A stretch of 64,000 nucleotides of DNA from Quercus robur (Eukaryota; Streptophyta; Magnoliopsida; Fagales; Fagaceae), in assembly GCF_932294415.1 (NCBI RefSeq), contig NC_065537.1, forward strand, positions 63,130,290 to 63,194,289. The letters are read 5' to 3'. The notes beneath the pieces are model-generated. The model made no database searches, had not been told where the DNA came from, and was given only the letters and a program-made list of their open reading frames with translations. Both the position numbers and the translations under genes were made by a program. Shown here in pieces: positions 10,695-22,951 of the stretch (positions within the stretch are counted from its first letter, which is position 1; each line of letters begins with the position of its first letter).

Positions 10695-12574
10695 CGCTTA
10701 TTGCCACCTCTTTTAAAAATTCTTGGGGAGCATACATGATATGCAGTTCAGTCAACAAGATTTTTGACTTCCCCCTTAATTTTATCATTCTTGTTGATAA
10801 TTTTTCAAAATGGCTTCAGTGAACTAATAATGGATCAGGAGCATAGGAAAATTTTTTGTTTTTTGAAAATAGCTTAGCCATGAGTTCCACTATATTATTC
10901 AACTTATTTTTTAACATTTTTTCTATACTTTCAGAAACAAGTTTCCAATTTTCAGTGTCGCACTCAAATAAAGTTGTAATTATGATTCAAGATTTTTGAC
11001 TATCTTAATACCAGCATCAACTTTGACTTGCAAATAATAGTAATAATAAAAATATATAAGATAAAATTTAGGTACAGTATTTAGATGTTGTTCATTAAGT
11101 TTCATTCTTAAAATTCCGTCATGGCGCTTTTTTATTATTAAATGAAAGTATATTTTTTAGTTAAGTAGTAACATGACAGAATCATAAGAGAGAAATTTAA
11201 AGAACAATACTTAAGGTACTGTATATAAGTTTTTTCCATAAAAATAAATACTAACACCAAACTCTATGGTGCAAATTAATGGGTGCATGACGCTTCATAC
11301 TTTTGCACATGTCCATGATTTAATTGACCCTTATGTCATAAGTCCTCTTCTTAAGGAGGCATCTCATCATAGGACAGACTCATTAGAAATTTCTCTCTAT
11401 CTATCACAATATGTGAAATTGGAAAGTGAAACTCATGTGTGAGATTCATACATGTTGTGAGATAAATATCTTATAAAACAACTTCATAACAATTTTTTTA
11501 ATTTTTTTTTCATTCTAGGATCAAAATTTTTTATAGTTGACACAATGTTGAAATATGGTCAATTTTAAACATATGTCAGGTCTGCGTAGCTTATGCACCA
11601 AAGTCAAGTTATTTATGCATTCTCACTTTAATAATAATAATAATAATCATTTATACATTCATCAAAAAGAGGGGTTGCCTTTTTTATTTTTATTTTTTTT
11701 TTAAGGCATAAAACTCTAAAAAATTGTAAATTATGAAATAGCTTTTGGGATATTCATCTCGAATGGGTGACCAACGTTAGTACTGCATATATAACTTTTA
11801 TCAATGTTTTCACATATTTTTGAAATAGTCAACGAAAAATAATGGTAAAAAAAACAAAAGTGGATTTTTTTTTTCTTTGCTAAATCAAAAACAAAAGTGG
11901 TTGATACATTAGAAAGTGTTATTCATCATTTACAGTAGATCATTTGTATGAAAATTGTAGTGAAAAGAGTTACGAGTCTACAGAATTATGAAATCTAAAT
12001 AACATGCCTCGGATTTCTTTTCTGTAACCATAGACCTCAAGGATTCCCTTAACCTTTTTATGAATCTTGGACTTTTTGTTATGATGTTGTTATTAGTGGC
12101 TCAAATCCGAGTGGAATCCTTGATAGAGAATCACTATCTATCTGAAACGTGATTCTTGCTTTGAAGTGACACAAAGATGTGGTGGTGCTTTTGTTGTTGG
12201 AAAGATCTTTCCTGGAGAGAGTGAATGGAGATGAGTCCAAGAATAAATGAGTTATTATTTTCGAATTATAACCAATTTCATATTTATTTTTACAACTATT
12301 TTATGTGATAAACAATAATGATTTACCTTTCACTTTTATATAAACTCACTATTTATATTTTTACCATTCAGTGTTAATCATATTGTATACGCGTGAAATT
12401 TGAAAAAGTAGTTGTGATTTTAAAAATTTTCGAAAGTAATTGCATTCACCAAAAGGCTTCATCCTTTTTTTCTTTTCTTTTCTTTTTTTTCCCCACATTG
12501 TCCCTCTATTTTTGTGCTGGTGCCTGTTGGGCCTAATTCAAAGCTGATGAGTCCAAAAAATAACAGCCTCACCA

Positions 12575-12576
<2 letters not shown>
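10695..12576. other. Intergenic, no gene recognised
   Basis: About 1.9 kb of AT-rich sequence with short simple repeats, such as (TAA)n at 11630-11646. No coding frame of note and no element border could be defined. Confidence 0.45.

Positions 12577-12662
<86 letters not shown>
12577..12662. repeat. Compound (TC)n(TA)n microsatellite
   Basis: About 31 TC units (12577-12638) pass without a gap into about 12 TA units (12639-12662). Such a tract should be highly length-variable. Confidence 0.97.
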
Positions 12663-13382
12663 ACCGAAACTCTTGAACTTTACACAATTTTTTATGTCAT
12701 CATTATTTTTAAAACATTAATATTATAAAACAAAAATTCTGATTTTAATAACTATTTCTCCCCAATATCCTTTCTCTTTCCTTATAAAAACCCGATCAAC
12801 TCTTTCCCTTTTTCAATTTTTCCTTCTTCTCCGTTCTGTTGCGTTTATTCTTCTTTTGCTTCTTTGGCATTTCCTTTCTTCTTCTGTCACTGGTTCCCAA
12901 AACCAAAAGAAACCAAATTCTTAGATTTTTTCTTTTCCAATAAAGTTGTCTACCAATACGTTGACACTACCCCTTCCCCATGAAAAAGTTGGGCATGTGG
13001 CCACGCTTCAACCATTCATTTGCTTTTAAATTTTTTAAACTTCTTTTCATTTAATTGCTTTTCTTAGGACATTTAAATATTTAATTGCATTATTTATTGG
13101 TACTACAAACCCACAATTCGTATATTAACTATTAAGTTCCTGGACTGTTCTTCTCAACAACTACTCATATACCTTTTTTTCTTTTTTAATGAAACAACCA
13201 CTCATGTACTGTTATTGTAAATTAGGATTTATATTATAGATTAAATCAGTATAATATTACATAAATTTATAAAAAAGTGTACAATATTATACATATTTGC
13301 ATAAAAACATATAACATTATAGACATTCATTTTGTTTATAATATAAATCTATTTTATCTTGATAGTATAATATAAACTAATA

Positions 13383-13425
<43 letters not shown>

Positions 13426-13700
13426 AATTAATAACAATATTCCATTGATTTTTGATATATCATAATGAAAGTTATGATATAGAAAATACATTTGAATGAT
13501 GGTCTTTATATTTATTTAAATTATTTTAGTTAGTTTTTCTATTTATATTCATTTATTATATTTATCTATATTTTAAATAACTATTAAATTAATTATGACA
13601 TCATCACGGTTCGACATCGGTCTGACCTCGAAAATCTTGAATCTCTTCCTTCTCCGATTCTTTGAATGGTCAAGGTTTCAAAACCATGGTATAGGTAACC
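12663..13700. other. Intergenic with (ATT)n microsatellite
   Basis: AT-rich DNA with an ATT repeat at about 13386-13423. No gene was recognised. The right end, 13701-13705, is the target site of the solo LTR. Confidence 0.5.
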
Positions 13701-13705
13701 CCATT

Positions 13706-14557
13706 TGTTAGGTTCTAAAAGTCTTAGGATTTTATGTATTTAGAACTCTAATTTGTATTGTTGGCAAACCATGATCAAAACAATGTTTTAGAAGTGTCTT
13801 TAGTTCAGCTCAAAGTTGTGATTTTATGTAAAGTTGGAATCGAGTTAAAGTAGGAAGCATTGTGCTTTTCGGCCTAGCTCGATCGATCGAAAGACAGGCT
13901 CGATCGATCAAAGCTCGGGCAGAATGTTTTTCTGCAGATTCATCCAACTCAGCCCTAAGTGTTTTAAAATGTTTTTAGGGTTTCTTATTTATTCTAAGTA
14001 TAAAAGACAAACCTTAGTCACGTTTTAGTGTTGCTCATAATTGCGGTTTGTGTAAATCTCTTGTGAGATTTAGAGGAGCTTTCCTTTACACAAACTTAGG
14101 GTTTTCAAGGAGAAGATTTATCTACACCTTGATGATCAATTCAATTGCTGCCATTGAAGCTTAAAGAAAACACAAGCGGGTGTGCTTGTATCTGATGGTG
14201 AATCCAAGAAAGTAGGAGTCCGTGGATTCGGAATTTGCACGTAGTCGTGTCAGTAAGTTCTACTGGTTGGTAGCAATAAGAAGTCGAGCGTGGGGGCTTG
14301 TAATTCTTATTGTATGAACTTCAATTCTTTCAAGATAGTGGATTCAAGTTTACCTTGAAGATAGTTAGATCAAATCCTCCTCAGGTTTTTACCAGTTTGG
14401 TTTCCTGGGTGATCATATCTTGTGTTATTCATTTTCTGCTGCTTTGCATGATTTGGTCTTGTTTTTGTGATAACCTAGACTTGTCTAATTGGACTAAGTA
14501 ACAACTTAGCTAATTACATAGGTTAAATCAATTGTTTAAGGGGTCTAAAAACTGTCA
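13706..14557 (+). mobile_element. Solo LTR of family B (852 bp)
   Basis: It starts TGTTAGGTTCTAAAAGTC, ends ACTGTCA, and is flanked by CCATT on both sides (13701-13705 and 14558-14562). It matches the LTRs at 15627-16461 and 22119-22946 in order: TGGCAAACCATGATCAAAAC, the TCGATCGATCGAA palindromes at 13878-13915, the CTTAGGGTTTTC block, and AAGGGGTCTAAAAA near the end. An intact TG...CA structure with a perfect duplication means LTR-LTR recombination removed the rest. Confidence 0.95.
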
Positions 14558-14562
14558 CCATT

Positions 14563-15221
14563 ATTCTATTCCGTTCCAAAATTCGGCCTATACTGGCATT
14601 CCGGTTGAAATGTCGTCATTCTGAACAAAATATGAATTTTTGAGCTAAATGAAGAATGTCTTTTCACTGAGTAGCTTCTTTTGGATTTGATGGTACGGAC
14701 TTTAGAAAAGAAAACCGATTTTAAAAAAAGAAAAAAAGAAAAAGAAAAAGGTTGAGCGAAGAAGATGAGACGAAGGAGGAGTGTTATATAGATTTGTAGA
14801 CGCTTGAGTAGTCTGAGAAGAGGAACGAAAAGAGTTAAAAAAAATGAGATGACATTTATAACACTTGGGAGGTGTAGAAAGGAAGTTTCTAGGAAGATAC
14901 TTCCTTTACACTGCCATCACATGCCTTTTTATTCACAAAACTGCCATTACATCATTTTATAAAAATATTTCTTTTAAATAAATAATCAAATCATCATTTT
15001 TAAATATTTTAGCTTAACAATAACAATAAATAAATTCTGACATAAAAAAAAAAAGTAAAAAAATAACTTTAATTCAATTAAAAAAAAAAGAAAAAAACCT
15101 TATTTTAGCCCAAAAATAGTAGAAGTAATAACAATATTATTATTGTCTAAAGTCTAACTAAAATGCACCAAAAAAAAAAAAAAAAAATTGCATAGGTGAT
15201 AGCTTAAACTCTTCATTCATT

Positions 15222-15261
<40 letters not shown>

Positions 15262-15344
15262 TAATAGCTTAAATTCTTCATTCATTATTGGATTTTTTTT
15301 CATAATCAATAGTTTTTCCGTACATTACACGGGTTAGCGACTAG
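14563..15344 (+). mobile_element. Possible Helitron 3' end (5' end not found)
   Basis: The stretch ends with an imperfect hairpin, CCGTACATTACACGG (15318-15332), then GGTTAGCGACTAG followed by T, which is a Helitron-type CTAG terminus. Where the element begins is not visible. The interior is AT-rich with a long T run (15224-15258) and no ORF of note. Confidence 0.45.
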
Positions 15345-15626
15345 TTCAAATAATGAATGAACCTAAGATACGTTATGCATTTATTGCGAGAATTTATGAC
15401 AAGGAGTAACGGATGGAGCAACGGGAAAGAAGACGTTACACAAGTCAAAGCACCAGTCTGTAACACCTCAACCATCACAAATGAGAATGAATGCCGAGAT
15501 CCGTTGCTCATTAAAGACAAAGATGGCTATAAAGTCAGAAAGAGAGAGCACCAACAGAGACACACAGTTCTCAATCCAAAAATATTCTTAAGTTGAATTC
15601 TTTTGCAATATACTTTAATTGAATCT
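15345..15626. other. Short intergenic stretch before element B
   Basis: A 79-codon open frame exists at 15357-15596 but has no recognisable motif. The last five bases, AATCT (15622-15626), are the target-site duplication of element B. Confidence 0.5.
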
Positions 15627-16461
15627 TGTTGGATTCTAAGACTTTAAGTTTAAATGTATTAGAACTTCAATTTACAATGTTGGCAAACCATAATCAAAAC
15701 ATTTAGTCTTGTTTTAGACTTGCTCAAAGTGTGTTTAAGTGTAAAGTTGGAATCGAGTGTACTGCAGGATTTACTGTGTAAATCTGTCTGGCTCGATTAA
15801 TCGAAAATTAGACTCGATCGATCAAAGTTCGTGCAGATTGTTTTTCTGCAAAATTTTCCAACTTAGCCCAAGCCTGGTTTGACGTGTAGGGTTTTATATT
15901 TTGTCTTAAGTATAAAAGGGAAAACCTTAGCCACCTTTTGAGGTTGCTTTTTATGCTATGTGTGTGAATCTTTTGTGGGATCTAGAGGTGTTTGTCTTCA
16001 TATACACTTAGGGTTTCTAATCTCAAAATTGATGTCAAGAGCTTGGTGATCAATTCAGATGCAGATTCAAGAGTTTAAGGATACACAAGCAGGAGTGCTT
16101 GTACTTACTGGGAATTCAAGAAAGAAGTAATTCGTGAACTCAGAGCTTTCACGTGGTCGTGGTAGTAAGTTTCCTACTTGAGGTAGCAATAGGATGTTAG
16201 TGGTCTAAGTCGCTATTGTGTAAACTTCAATTCTTTCATAGTGGATTCGTTTTACCTTGAGGATAGTTAGGTTAAATCCTCCCCAAGTTTTTTACCAGTT
16301 TGGTTTTCCTATGTTATCATATTGTTGTGTTCTTTATTTTTTGCACTTTACAATAATATGATATATTTGTGTTGACCTAGATTTGATAATTTAACTAAGT
16401 AATTACTTGGCTAATTAGCTAGGTTAATCCGATTGTATTTTAAGGGGTCTAAAAATGAACA
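15627..16461 (+). repeat. 5' LTR of element B
   Basis: It starts TGTTGGATTCTAAGAC and ends AATGAACA. It contains the TCGATTAATCGA / TCGATCGATCAAAG palindrome pair (15790-15831). A likely promoter, with AAGTATAAAAGGG, lies at about 15908-15920. Confidence 0.95.
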
Positions 16462-16463
16462 AG

Positions 16464-16475
16464 TGGTATCAGAGC
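16464..16475 (+). other. Primer-binding site of element B
   Basis: TGGTATCAGAGC, complementary to the 3' end of initiator tRNA-Met, lies two bases after the 5' LTR. Confidence 0.93.
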
Positions 16476-16534
16476 GGGTAGCTCTTCTGTTGTAGATCCT
16501 TTGATCTTGGAGTTGATCCTTGTCCCCTGTTGTC

Positions 16535-18293
16535 ATGGAACACGATCACTCTCTTATTATCTCACATTACTTTGATGGGAATAATTATGCTTATTAGACA
16601 GTAAGGATGAAATCATTCCTGAAATCAATTGATGAGAGAGTTTGGAACTCTGTTGAATACGGATGTGAGAAACCGACTACTCCTATTAGTGAGTGGTAAA
16701 TTTCTCAGAAAGAAGCAATCACTTTTAATAGCAAAACTATGAATTCTATCTTTAATGCAGTATCTATGAAGGAATTTTAGAGAATCTCTAATGTTGAGAT
16801 TGCTCATACTGCTTTGAATATTCTCCAAATTGTGCATGAAGGCACAAAGGTAGTTAAAATCAATAAGTTGCAGCAATTAACAATGAGATTTGAAAGCATT
16901 AGGATGTCTGATGATAAAAACTTTTGATGAATTCTATGCTAAGGTTAATGATATTGTTAATTCTGCTTGTAATTTGGGTGAAACCTATGATCAACCTAAG
17001 ATTGTTAAGAAGATTCTTAGATTTTTGACTAAGGATTTTAGACCCAAAGTGATTGTCATCATTGAAAATAAGGATGTGGACTCCATCCCTATTGATAAAC
17101 TTGTAGGATCTCTTCAGTCCTATGAGTTGGACCTACCTAAGACAAGTAAATCCAAATCAATGGCTCTTAAGTCTGTTGATGATGTTGATGTAAATGGATT
17201 TGATGATGAACTCTCTACTACAGAGATTGCCTATCTTGCCAAATACTTTAGAAACTTTCTTAGAAACAATAACAGAAAGGCAAAAGGCAAAAACAATGCT
17301 GAATCTAGAAATTTTAGAAGGAATGATCCCACTAAGGTGAACAACACTGAAAAACCTAAAGAGAAAGTATGTCAACCTTCTAATAATTCTATGGGTCAAC
17401 AATGTTTTGGGTGTCAAGGATATGGTCATGTGAAATCAGAATGTCCTACATTCTTGAGGTCTAAGGGTAAGACTATGGTTGTAACCCTTAGTGATGATGA
17501 AGTTTCTGATAATGAGTTTGGTGATGATAAGGATGGAAACTTCATTGCTTTCACAGCTACTGTTGTAGTTGATGAAAGTGTTGCTATTGAAGAGAATCCT
17601 TCTGATGGGGAACTCTCTAAGGATGTAGATTTGCAAAAAACCTATACTAAACTTTGCAAAGTTGCTGTAAAAGATGCTATGAGTGTTGATTTAGGCTTAA
17701 AGAGAATCGCATCTCTTGAACTTGATAAGAAAAACTTGCATGTGAAACTGTTTGATGCTATTGAATTGTTGAATAATGTGAAGACTGAGAACATGCTTTT
17801 GCTTAATAAAGTTAAGAATTTGGAACTTGAATTATTTGTTACTAGAGAACAAACTAATAGGTCTACAAGCTTCAAACTTGATCACATACTGAGTGTTCAA
17901 AAGTCTTACTCAGAAAAAACTGGTTTTGATTTTGTAGAAAGCATCTCTGTGCCTGAAACTCATTCCACTAACTTTGTTCCTTCTTCTGAGCCCCTTATGA
18001 GTGAGGTTGTCAAATCTATAGAAGTCACACCTCCTAGGAAAATTAGGGTTGATCTTCAAGAATCTAAACATAAGACTCTTAATCCTCCTAAGGGCAAGTT
18101 GCATGACAGGCTTGCATGGGTTTGTCATTTTATAGGAAAGTCTAGGCACATTCGTCTAAACTGTTTCAAGTTGCAAGCTACTAAGCGAGCAAATAAGCCA
18201 AAAGTACCTATGCCTTATGCACAAGATCCTATGGTACTTATTGGTGAGTTGGTAAAGGTTTTAAACCTTTATTCCAAACCTGGAGTTACTTAG
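16535..18293 (+). pseudogene. Gag of element B, degraded
   Basis: The frame opens at ATG 16535 (MEHDHSLIISHYFDG, the usual Copia gag start) but has in-frame stops near 16594, 16695 and 16780 and a frameshift near 16915. At least two stops look like TGG tryptophan codons changed to TAG. From about 16900 to 18293 the frame is open for some 465 codons. It shows a complete zinc knuckle CFGCQGYGHVKSEC (CX2CX4HX4C, about 17404-17445), an acidic segment, a leucine-rich coiled coil (about 17620-17860), and a second, broken knuckle CHFIGKSRHIRLNC, where the second cysteine is isoleucine. Gag forms the particle that packages element RNA in the cytoplasm. It ends in TAG and no pol follows. Confidence 0.88.
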
Positions 18294-19632
18294 AATTCTA
18301 ATTTGAAGAATAACTCTAATGCTAGAGTTGCATCTAAAAAGTTTTGGATGCAAAAGGCTCAATCTAATTGAATCTTTTTGACATGGTCTTTGTGCTTTAT
18401 CGCTCTACTCTTTGTGACCATTTTTTTTTGTTTCTTTACTTTTCTAGGATTTGCATTGCATAACATTCATGCATTTTATTCTAGATTTGTTTTTGTTATT
18501 TATTTTTAAAAAAAATAAAAAATAAAAAATTAAAAGGAAAAGGGAAGCAAAATGTGTTTTGCATTATTTGTCTTGAATTTGAAATTAAGGTTGGCCAATT
18601 TATTTTTGCATAACATGTCTATGTACCTTGTTTAGCTTGGATGAGCTTATTTATTGGACTTTACTAGTTTGAGCTTTGTTGTACATGTTGTGTGGGAAGA
18701 TATTTATAATTTTTGATCACATGATCTTAATCTTTGATTGTCGGACTTGAACTTATTGAGAAATGCATAAATAACTATCTCACCACTGTTTACTAGCCAA
18801 TCATGAACACCTTAGTGCTTATCATATAATTTTGTGCTCAAGAAACAGTAGCACATGCACAAAAAGAACATAAGATGTAGCATCCGTTTTAATGCTAAAA
18901 TTGGTGTATACATTATTGGACTCTAATTAATTCAATCAATTAAAATTGTTGTGTACATTATCCTGGCTATTCTAATAAATTTTTGATTAAATAAAAACGA
19001 TGTGTATATTATGAGGCAAATCAAGAAACTTACATGATTGCAAGCTTGTTTTCTAGGAGATGTAGGAGTTATATGATATAACTCTTTAAGTGATAGTCTC
19101 TTTCAAATTCATGTGATGAATTTTGTAGAAATTGTGCTTACTTACTATTCACATATCACCTCACATTTATCTCAAGCTTTTACTAATTGCACACACTACA
19201 CAAGTTACTCTTTACTAAACTTTGTACATGTTATTGTGTGTGATTTTAGTTTGGCCAACCAAGGTTGAAGAATTCCTTGATATTTATGCAAAATGTGTTT
19301 GAAGTTTGAGAATTAAGGAGAATTGATTGAAAATCTTATTTTTGGGAAAACTGGGTTCAAAACAAGTATTTTTGAAAAGCATTTCATCTCATACTCATGC
19401 ATTTTATTCATAAAATACTATGCTTTGAGGAGTTTCTGCATAAAATTGGTTCAAACAAAATTGATTTTTCCAGAATTTCGATCAATCGAACTTGTTTCTC
19501 GATCGATTGAAATTGTGATTAAAAATTTGGTTTGGTTCTATCTGTTTCGATTGGTGCTCGATCGCTATTGGATCAATCAAAGGAATTTTTGATCAATCGA
19601 ATCTAAATTTCGATCAATTGAAAATTGCATAG

Positions 19633-19679
<47 letters not shown>

Positions 19680-20431
19680 TTTGACTTTCACATGTTCATC
19701 ACTTTTTCAAAACTTTTCAAACTCTATTCTCTCTCTCTTCGATCGGTCAAGGAGTCAAAGAAAATTTTTGTCGTTTTCCTCTAATTCTTTTGCAAGGTTT
19801 TTGTCCTCTAAGGCCGGTAAGACCTTTATACCCTTCCTTTTTCATGTGTTTTCTTGTTTCATGCATTTTTGTCATGCATATTGGGAGAATTTCGAACCTA
19901 TGAAAATTTGGGGTTTTTTTTTTTGGTTGATTTAAGCCTTTTATTTTAAAATTGATCAATGAGTTTTTGTTGTGGGATGCTATAAACATGATCCTTGTGG
20001 TTTAATTTGATCAATTTGATGATTTGGGAAAATTTTAATTTTCTAGAGCTTGAAAGTACCCGATTTGAGGCTTTTGTGAAATTGAGCTTTAATTGATGAA
20101 ATTAGCTTGTTTGATTGATTGATTTCCTCATTCTAATATGTTACCTAACTTGTGTAATGATCAATTGATCAATTTGTTGAGATTTGTGAAAATGGGTTTT
20201 CAAAATTTGGGGTTTTTGATATAAACTCTATGCTCAAGCCAATTTTGTGATTTTAAAGTGCAATTGAACTTATTCTCACCGCATTAGAGCATGCATTATG
20301 TGTTGATATTGTTCATGCATCATCTAGATTGTTATTTTCTATATTTCTATGCTAACTTGCAGTCTGCCTTTGGTTTTTTTAATTTTTTTTCCCTCTATCT
20401 CTTCTATGTTTGTCCTTCTGCTCTTTAGCAT
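18294..20431 (+). other. Post-gag spacer of element B, pol deleted, with TCGATCGA-type motifs
   Basis: No pol motif is found. At 19478-19622 the words TCGATCAATCGAA, TCGATCGATTGAA, TCGATCAATTGAA and relatives recur at least six times; the same palindrome marks this element's LTRs. A T tract of over 40 bases follows (19637-19676). The stretch corresponds in position to the CGCGACT array of element A. Small open frames here have no recognisable motif. Confidence 0.6.
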
Positions 20432-20935
20432 CATGTCTAGGAAGACTAGAGCTAATAGGAAATCCTTTTCTTCTTGTATCCCCACCTTTGATAGTGAGAG
20501 GTTCCTGAGTGAGAAAAACCAAGAAGCGTATGAGAAGTTGAACCTTCGTCGGAATGTATGGGCTGAGCGTAAAGTCATTTTAGATGAGTTAGATGGTGAG
20601 ATTAGGAGAAATTTTGATCGTAGGGGCTGGTTGCCTTTGTTGGATGTTGATCATCCTTCTCCGGCTACCTTGATTAGAGAGTTCTACTCGAACCTCTCTG
20701 TCTACTCCTATGATTCCAACACTTTCGTGAAAAGTTGGATACGAGGTGATGAGTACACCATTACTCCTTCGGCAGTGGCTGATGCTCTTGGGATGCCACT
20801 GGTCCAGCATCCTATTTATCCTTACAATGAGTCTCCATCCCTAGATGACATTATGTCATTTATTACTGGTACTTCTATCCAGTGGGGTTCTGATCCTCAG
20901 ATTACCTCTCACGAGTTGATCGAGATTCACTATCT

Positions 20936-20997
<62 letters not shown>

Positions 20998-21585
20998 CGG
21001 ATTTCTTGCCATTCCATTTGGCCTATCTCTCACCTACACACTATTCCTTTGGAGAGATGTGCATTTTTGTCTGCCATTGTTACTGATGCTCCTATGAGTT
21101 TTCTTCATCTTTTCATTCATTCTTTAATTGAGGTACATAGGAGTAGCTCTACTGCTCATGCTCTTTTCTTTTTGGTTTTTATTCATAAGATTCTTTTGCA
21201 TTTGGGTTTAGAGTAGTTTCCGGCGTCTGAGCTTGTTCATATCATAGCTCCCATAGGTGCCACATTTCTTAAGCAGAGGGCTGCTCAGATGAGACCAAGC
21301 TCTGAACGCCCTAGGGTTGAGTCTTTTGGTGTTGTACCTCCTCTTCCCTCTTCTACCGGTAATACTTCAGCTGAGGCATCTGTCGATCCTGCTGCTGCTG
21401 CTGTTCCCCCACCTTCTACTTCGAATGATTTAGACATTCGTCGTATGTTGGAGACTGTCATGACCATTCAGGCGGCTCATGGTTAGCTTTTGGTGGACAT
21501 GCTTGATGAACTTCATTCTTTGCGAGTAGATTTGAAGAGTCTTAGACGATTGCCTCCGCCCCCTCCTTTTGATGATGAGTCATGA
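20432..21585 (+). pseudogene. Env-like / putative plant transposon protein ORF of element B
   Basis: The frame starts MSRKTRANRKS at 20432, with a basic head followed by a domain containing GWLPLLDVDHPSPATLIREF and WIRGDEYTITPSAVADALGM; this is the plan of the equivalent ORF in element A. A run of about 60 T (20938-20997) interrupts it and changes the frame. The second half resumes from 21001 (SIWPISHLHTIPLE) with stops near 21214 and 21484. It ends with a coiled-coil-like segment and a proline-rich tail (RRLPPPPPFDDES) at 21585. The protein's role is unknown; it is named by position between pol and the polypurine tract. Confidence 0.75.
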
Positions 21586-22106
21586 TTGCCCTTTGGCAAT
21601 TTGTCACAAAAAAGAGTACATATGTAGGGGAGATTTTGTTGTTAGGGGGAGATTTTTGTTGTTTTGGAGCTGTGGAGCTTTAGATTGTATCTAGGTGCTT
21701 CATCATTTATTTATATTTTTTGGCTCATGATGTATTTTGTTTTATTTGAGTTGTCTACGATAGGGGGAGATACTGTGATGTGTTTATTTCTATTTCTTGT
21801 TTCACATTGTGCTAAATTGATTACTGATTTATATTTATGAGGCTATTCATGATGTATGTCTTGTAATTTATTCTTATGTGAAATCAAGATTTTATTTTGT
21901 TTTACTTGTATTTTCCATACATGCATTTATGTGTTTGTTAAGTGTTACAGAAATATACAGGTTGATTCAATCATGCTGCTGTCTACACTTGCAACTGATA
22001 GATAGTGGTTAGGTTGAATTTGTTTTGTTGGGCAAAGTTTTATATTGGGCTATTTTTTTGTAAATTTTGAGCACTTTGTGTAGTTTGTATTTTGTCACAG
22101 ATTACC

Positions 22107-22118
22107 AAAGGGGGAGTT
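22107..22118 (+). other. Polypurine tract of element B
   Basis: AAAGGGGGAGTT abuts the 3' LTR. Further copies of the GGGGGAGA motif occur upstream (near 21627, 21645 and 21761), giving the multiple-tract pattern seen also in element A. Confidence 0.85.
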
Positions 22119-22946
22119 TGTTAGGTTCTAAGACTTTAGGTTTAAATGTATTAAAACTTCAATTTGTAATGTTGGCAAACCATGATCAAAACGTTTAGTC
22201 TTGTTTTAGACTTGCTTAAAGTGTGTTTAAGTGTAAAGTTGGAATCAAGTGTACTGCACGATTTACTGTGTAAATCTGCTTGGCTTGATCGATCAAAAAT
22301 TAAACTCGATAGATCGAAGTTCGTGTAGATTGTTTTTTTGTAAAATTTTCCAACTCAGCCTAAGCCCGGTTTGACGTGAAAGGTTTTATATTTTGTCTTA
22401 AGTATAAAAGGGAAAATCCTAACCACGTTTTGAGGTTACTCTTTATGTTATGTGTGTGAATCTTTTATGAGATCTAGAGGTGTTTGCCTTCACATACACT
22501 TAGGGTTTCCAATCTCAAGATTGATGTCAAGAGCTTAGTGATCAATTCAATTGCAGATTCAAGAGTTTAAAGATACACAAGTGGGAGTGCTTGTACTTGT
22601 TGGGAATCCAAGAAAGAAATAGTCCGTAAACTCAGAACAGTCACGTGGTCGTGGTAGTAAGTTTCCTACTCGAGGTAGCAATAGAATGTTAGTGGTTTAA
22701 GTCTCTATTGTGTAAACTTCAATTCTTTCATAGTGGATTCGTTTAGGATAGTTAGGTTAAATCCTTCCTAGGTTTTTTACTAGTTTGGTTTTCCTGAGTT
22801 ATCATATTGTTGTGTTCTTTATTTTCTGCACTTTACAATAATATGATATATTTGTGTTAGCCTAGATTTGATAATTTGACTAAGTAATTACTTGTCTAAT
22901 TAACTAGGTTAATCTAGTTGTGTTTTAAGGGATCTAAAAACGAACA
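22119..22946 (+). repeat. 3' LTR of element B
   Basis: It starts TGTTAGGTTCTAAGAC, ends ACGAACA, and is followed by the AATCT duplication. Relative to the 5' LTR it lacks the short TTACCTTGA stretch near 22745 and has mutated palindromes (22270-22318). Confidence 0.95.
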
Positions 22947-22951
22947 AATCT

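Larger units (their letters stand above)
15627..22946 (+). mobile_element. Copia element B (Sirevirus-like, pol-deleted), complete ends
   Basis: LTRs of 835 bp (15627-16461) and 828 bp (22119-22946) both run TG...CA. The target-site duplication is AATCT (15622-15626 and 22947-22951). Inside lie a tRNA-Met primer-binding site, a gag pseudogene, a 2-kb spacer, an env-like pseudogene and a polypurine tract directly before the 3' LTR. No protease, integrase or reverse transcriptase sequence is present: gag passes straight into the post-pol spacer near 18350. The element is therefore non-autonomous. The LTRs differ at many sites and a few indels by eye, so the insertion is not recent. Confidence 0.95.

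Noticed and set aside
14310..14501. 63-codon open frame in the solo LTR
   Set aside because: It is LTR sequence; the family B LTRs do not keep the frame.
15357..15596. 79-codon open frame before element B
   Set aside because: No recognisable domain, no homologue in the window and low-complexity composition; kept only as a note in the intergenic entry.
16464..16480. TGGTATCAGAGCGGGTA as part of a tRNA gene
   Set aside because: It is only the primer-binding site; no cloverleaf surrounds it.
19323..19592. 89-codon open frame in the post-gag spacer of element B
   Set aside because: It spans the palindrome repeats and shows no conserved motif; it arises from AT-rich sequence.
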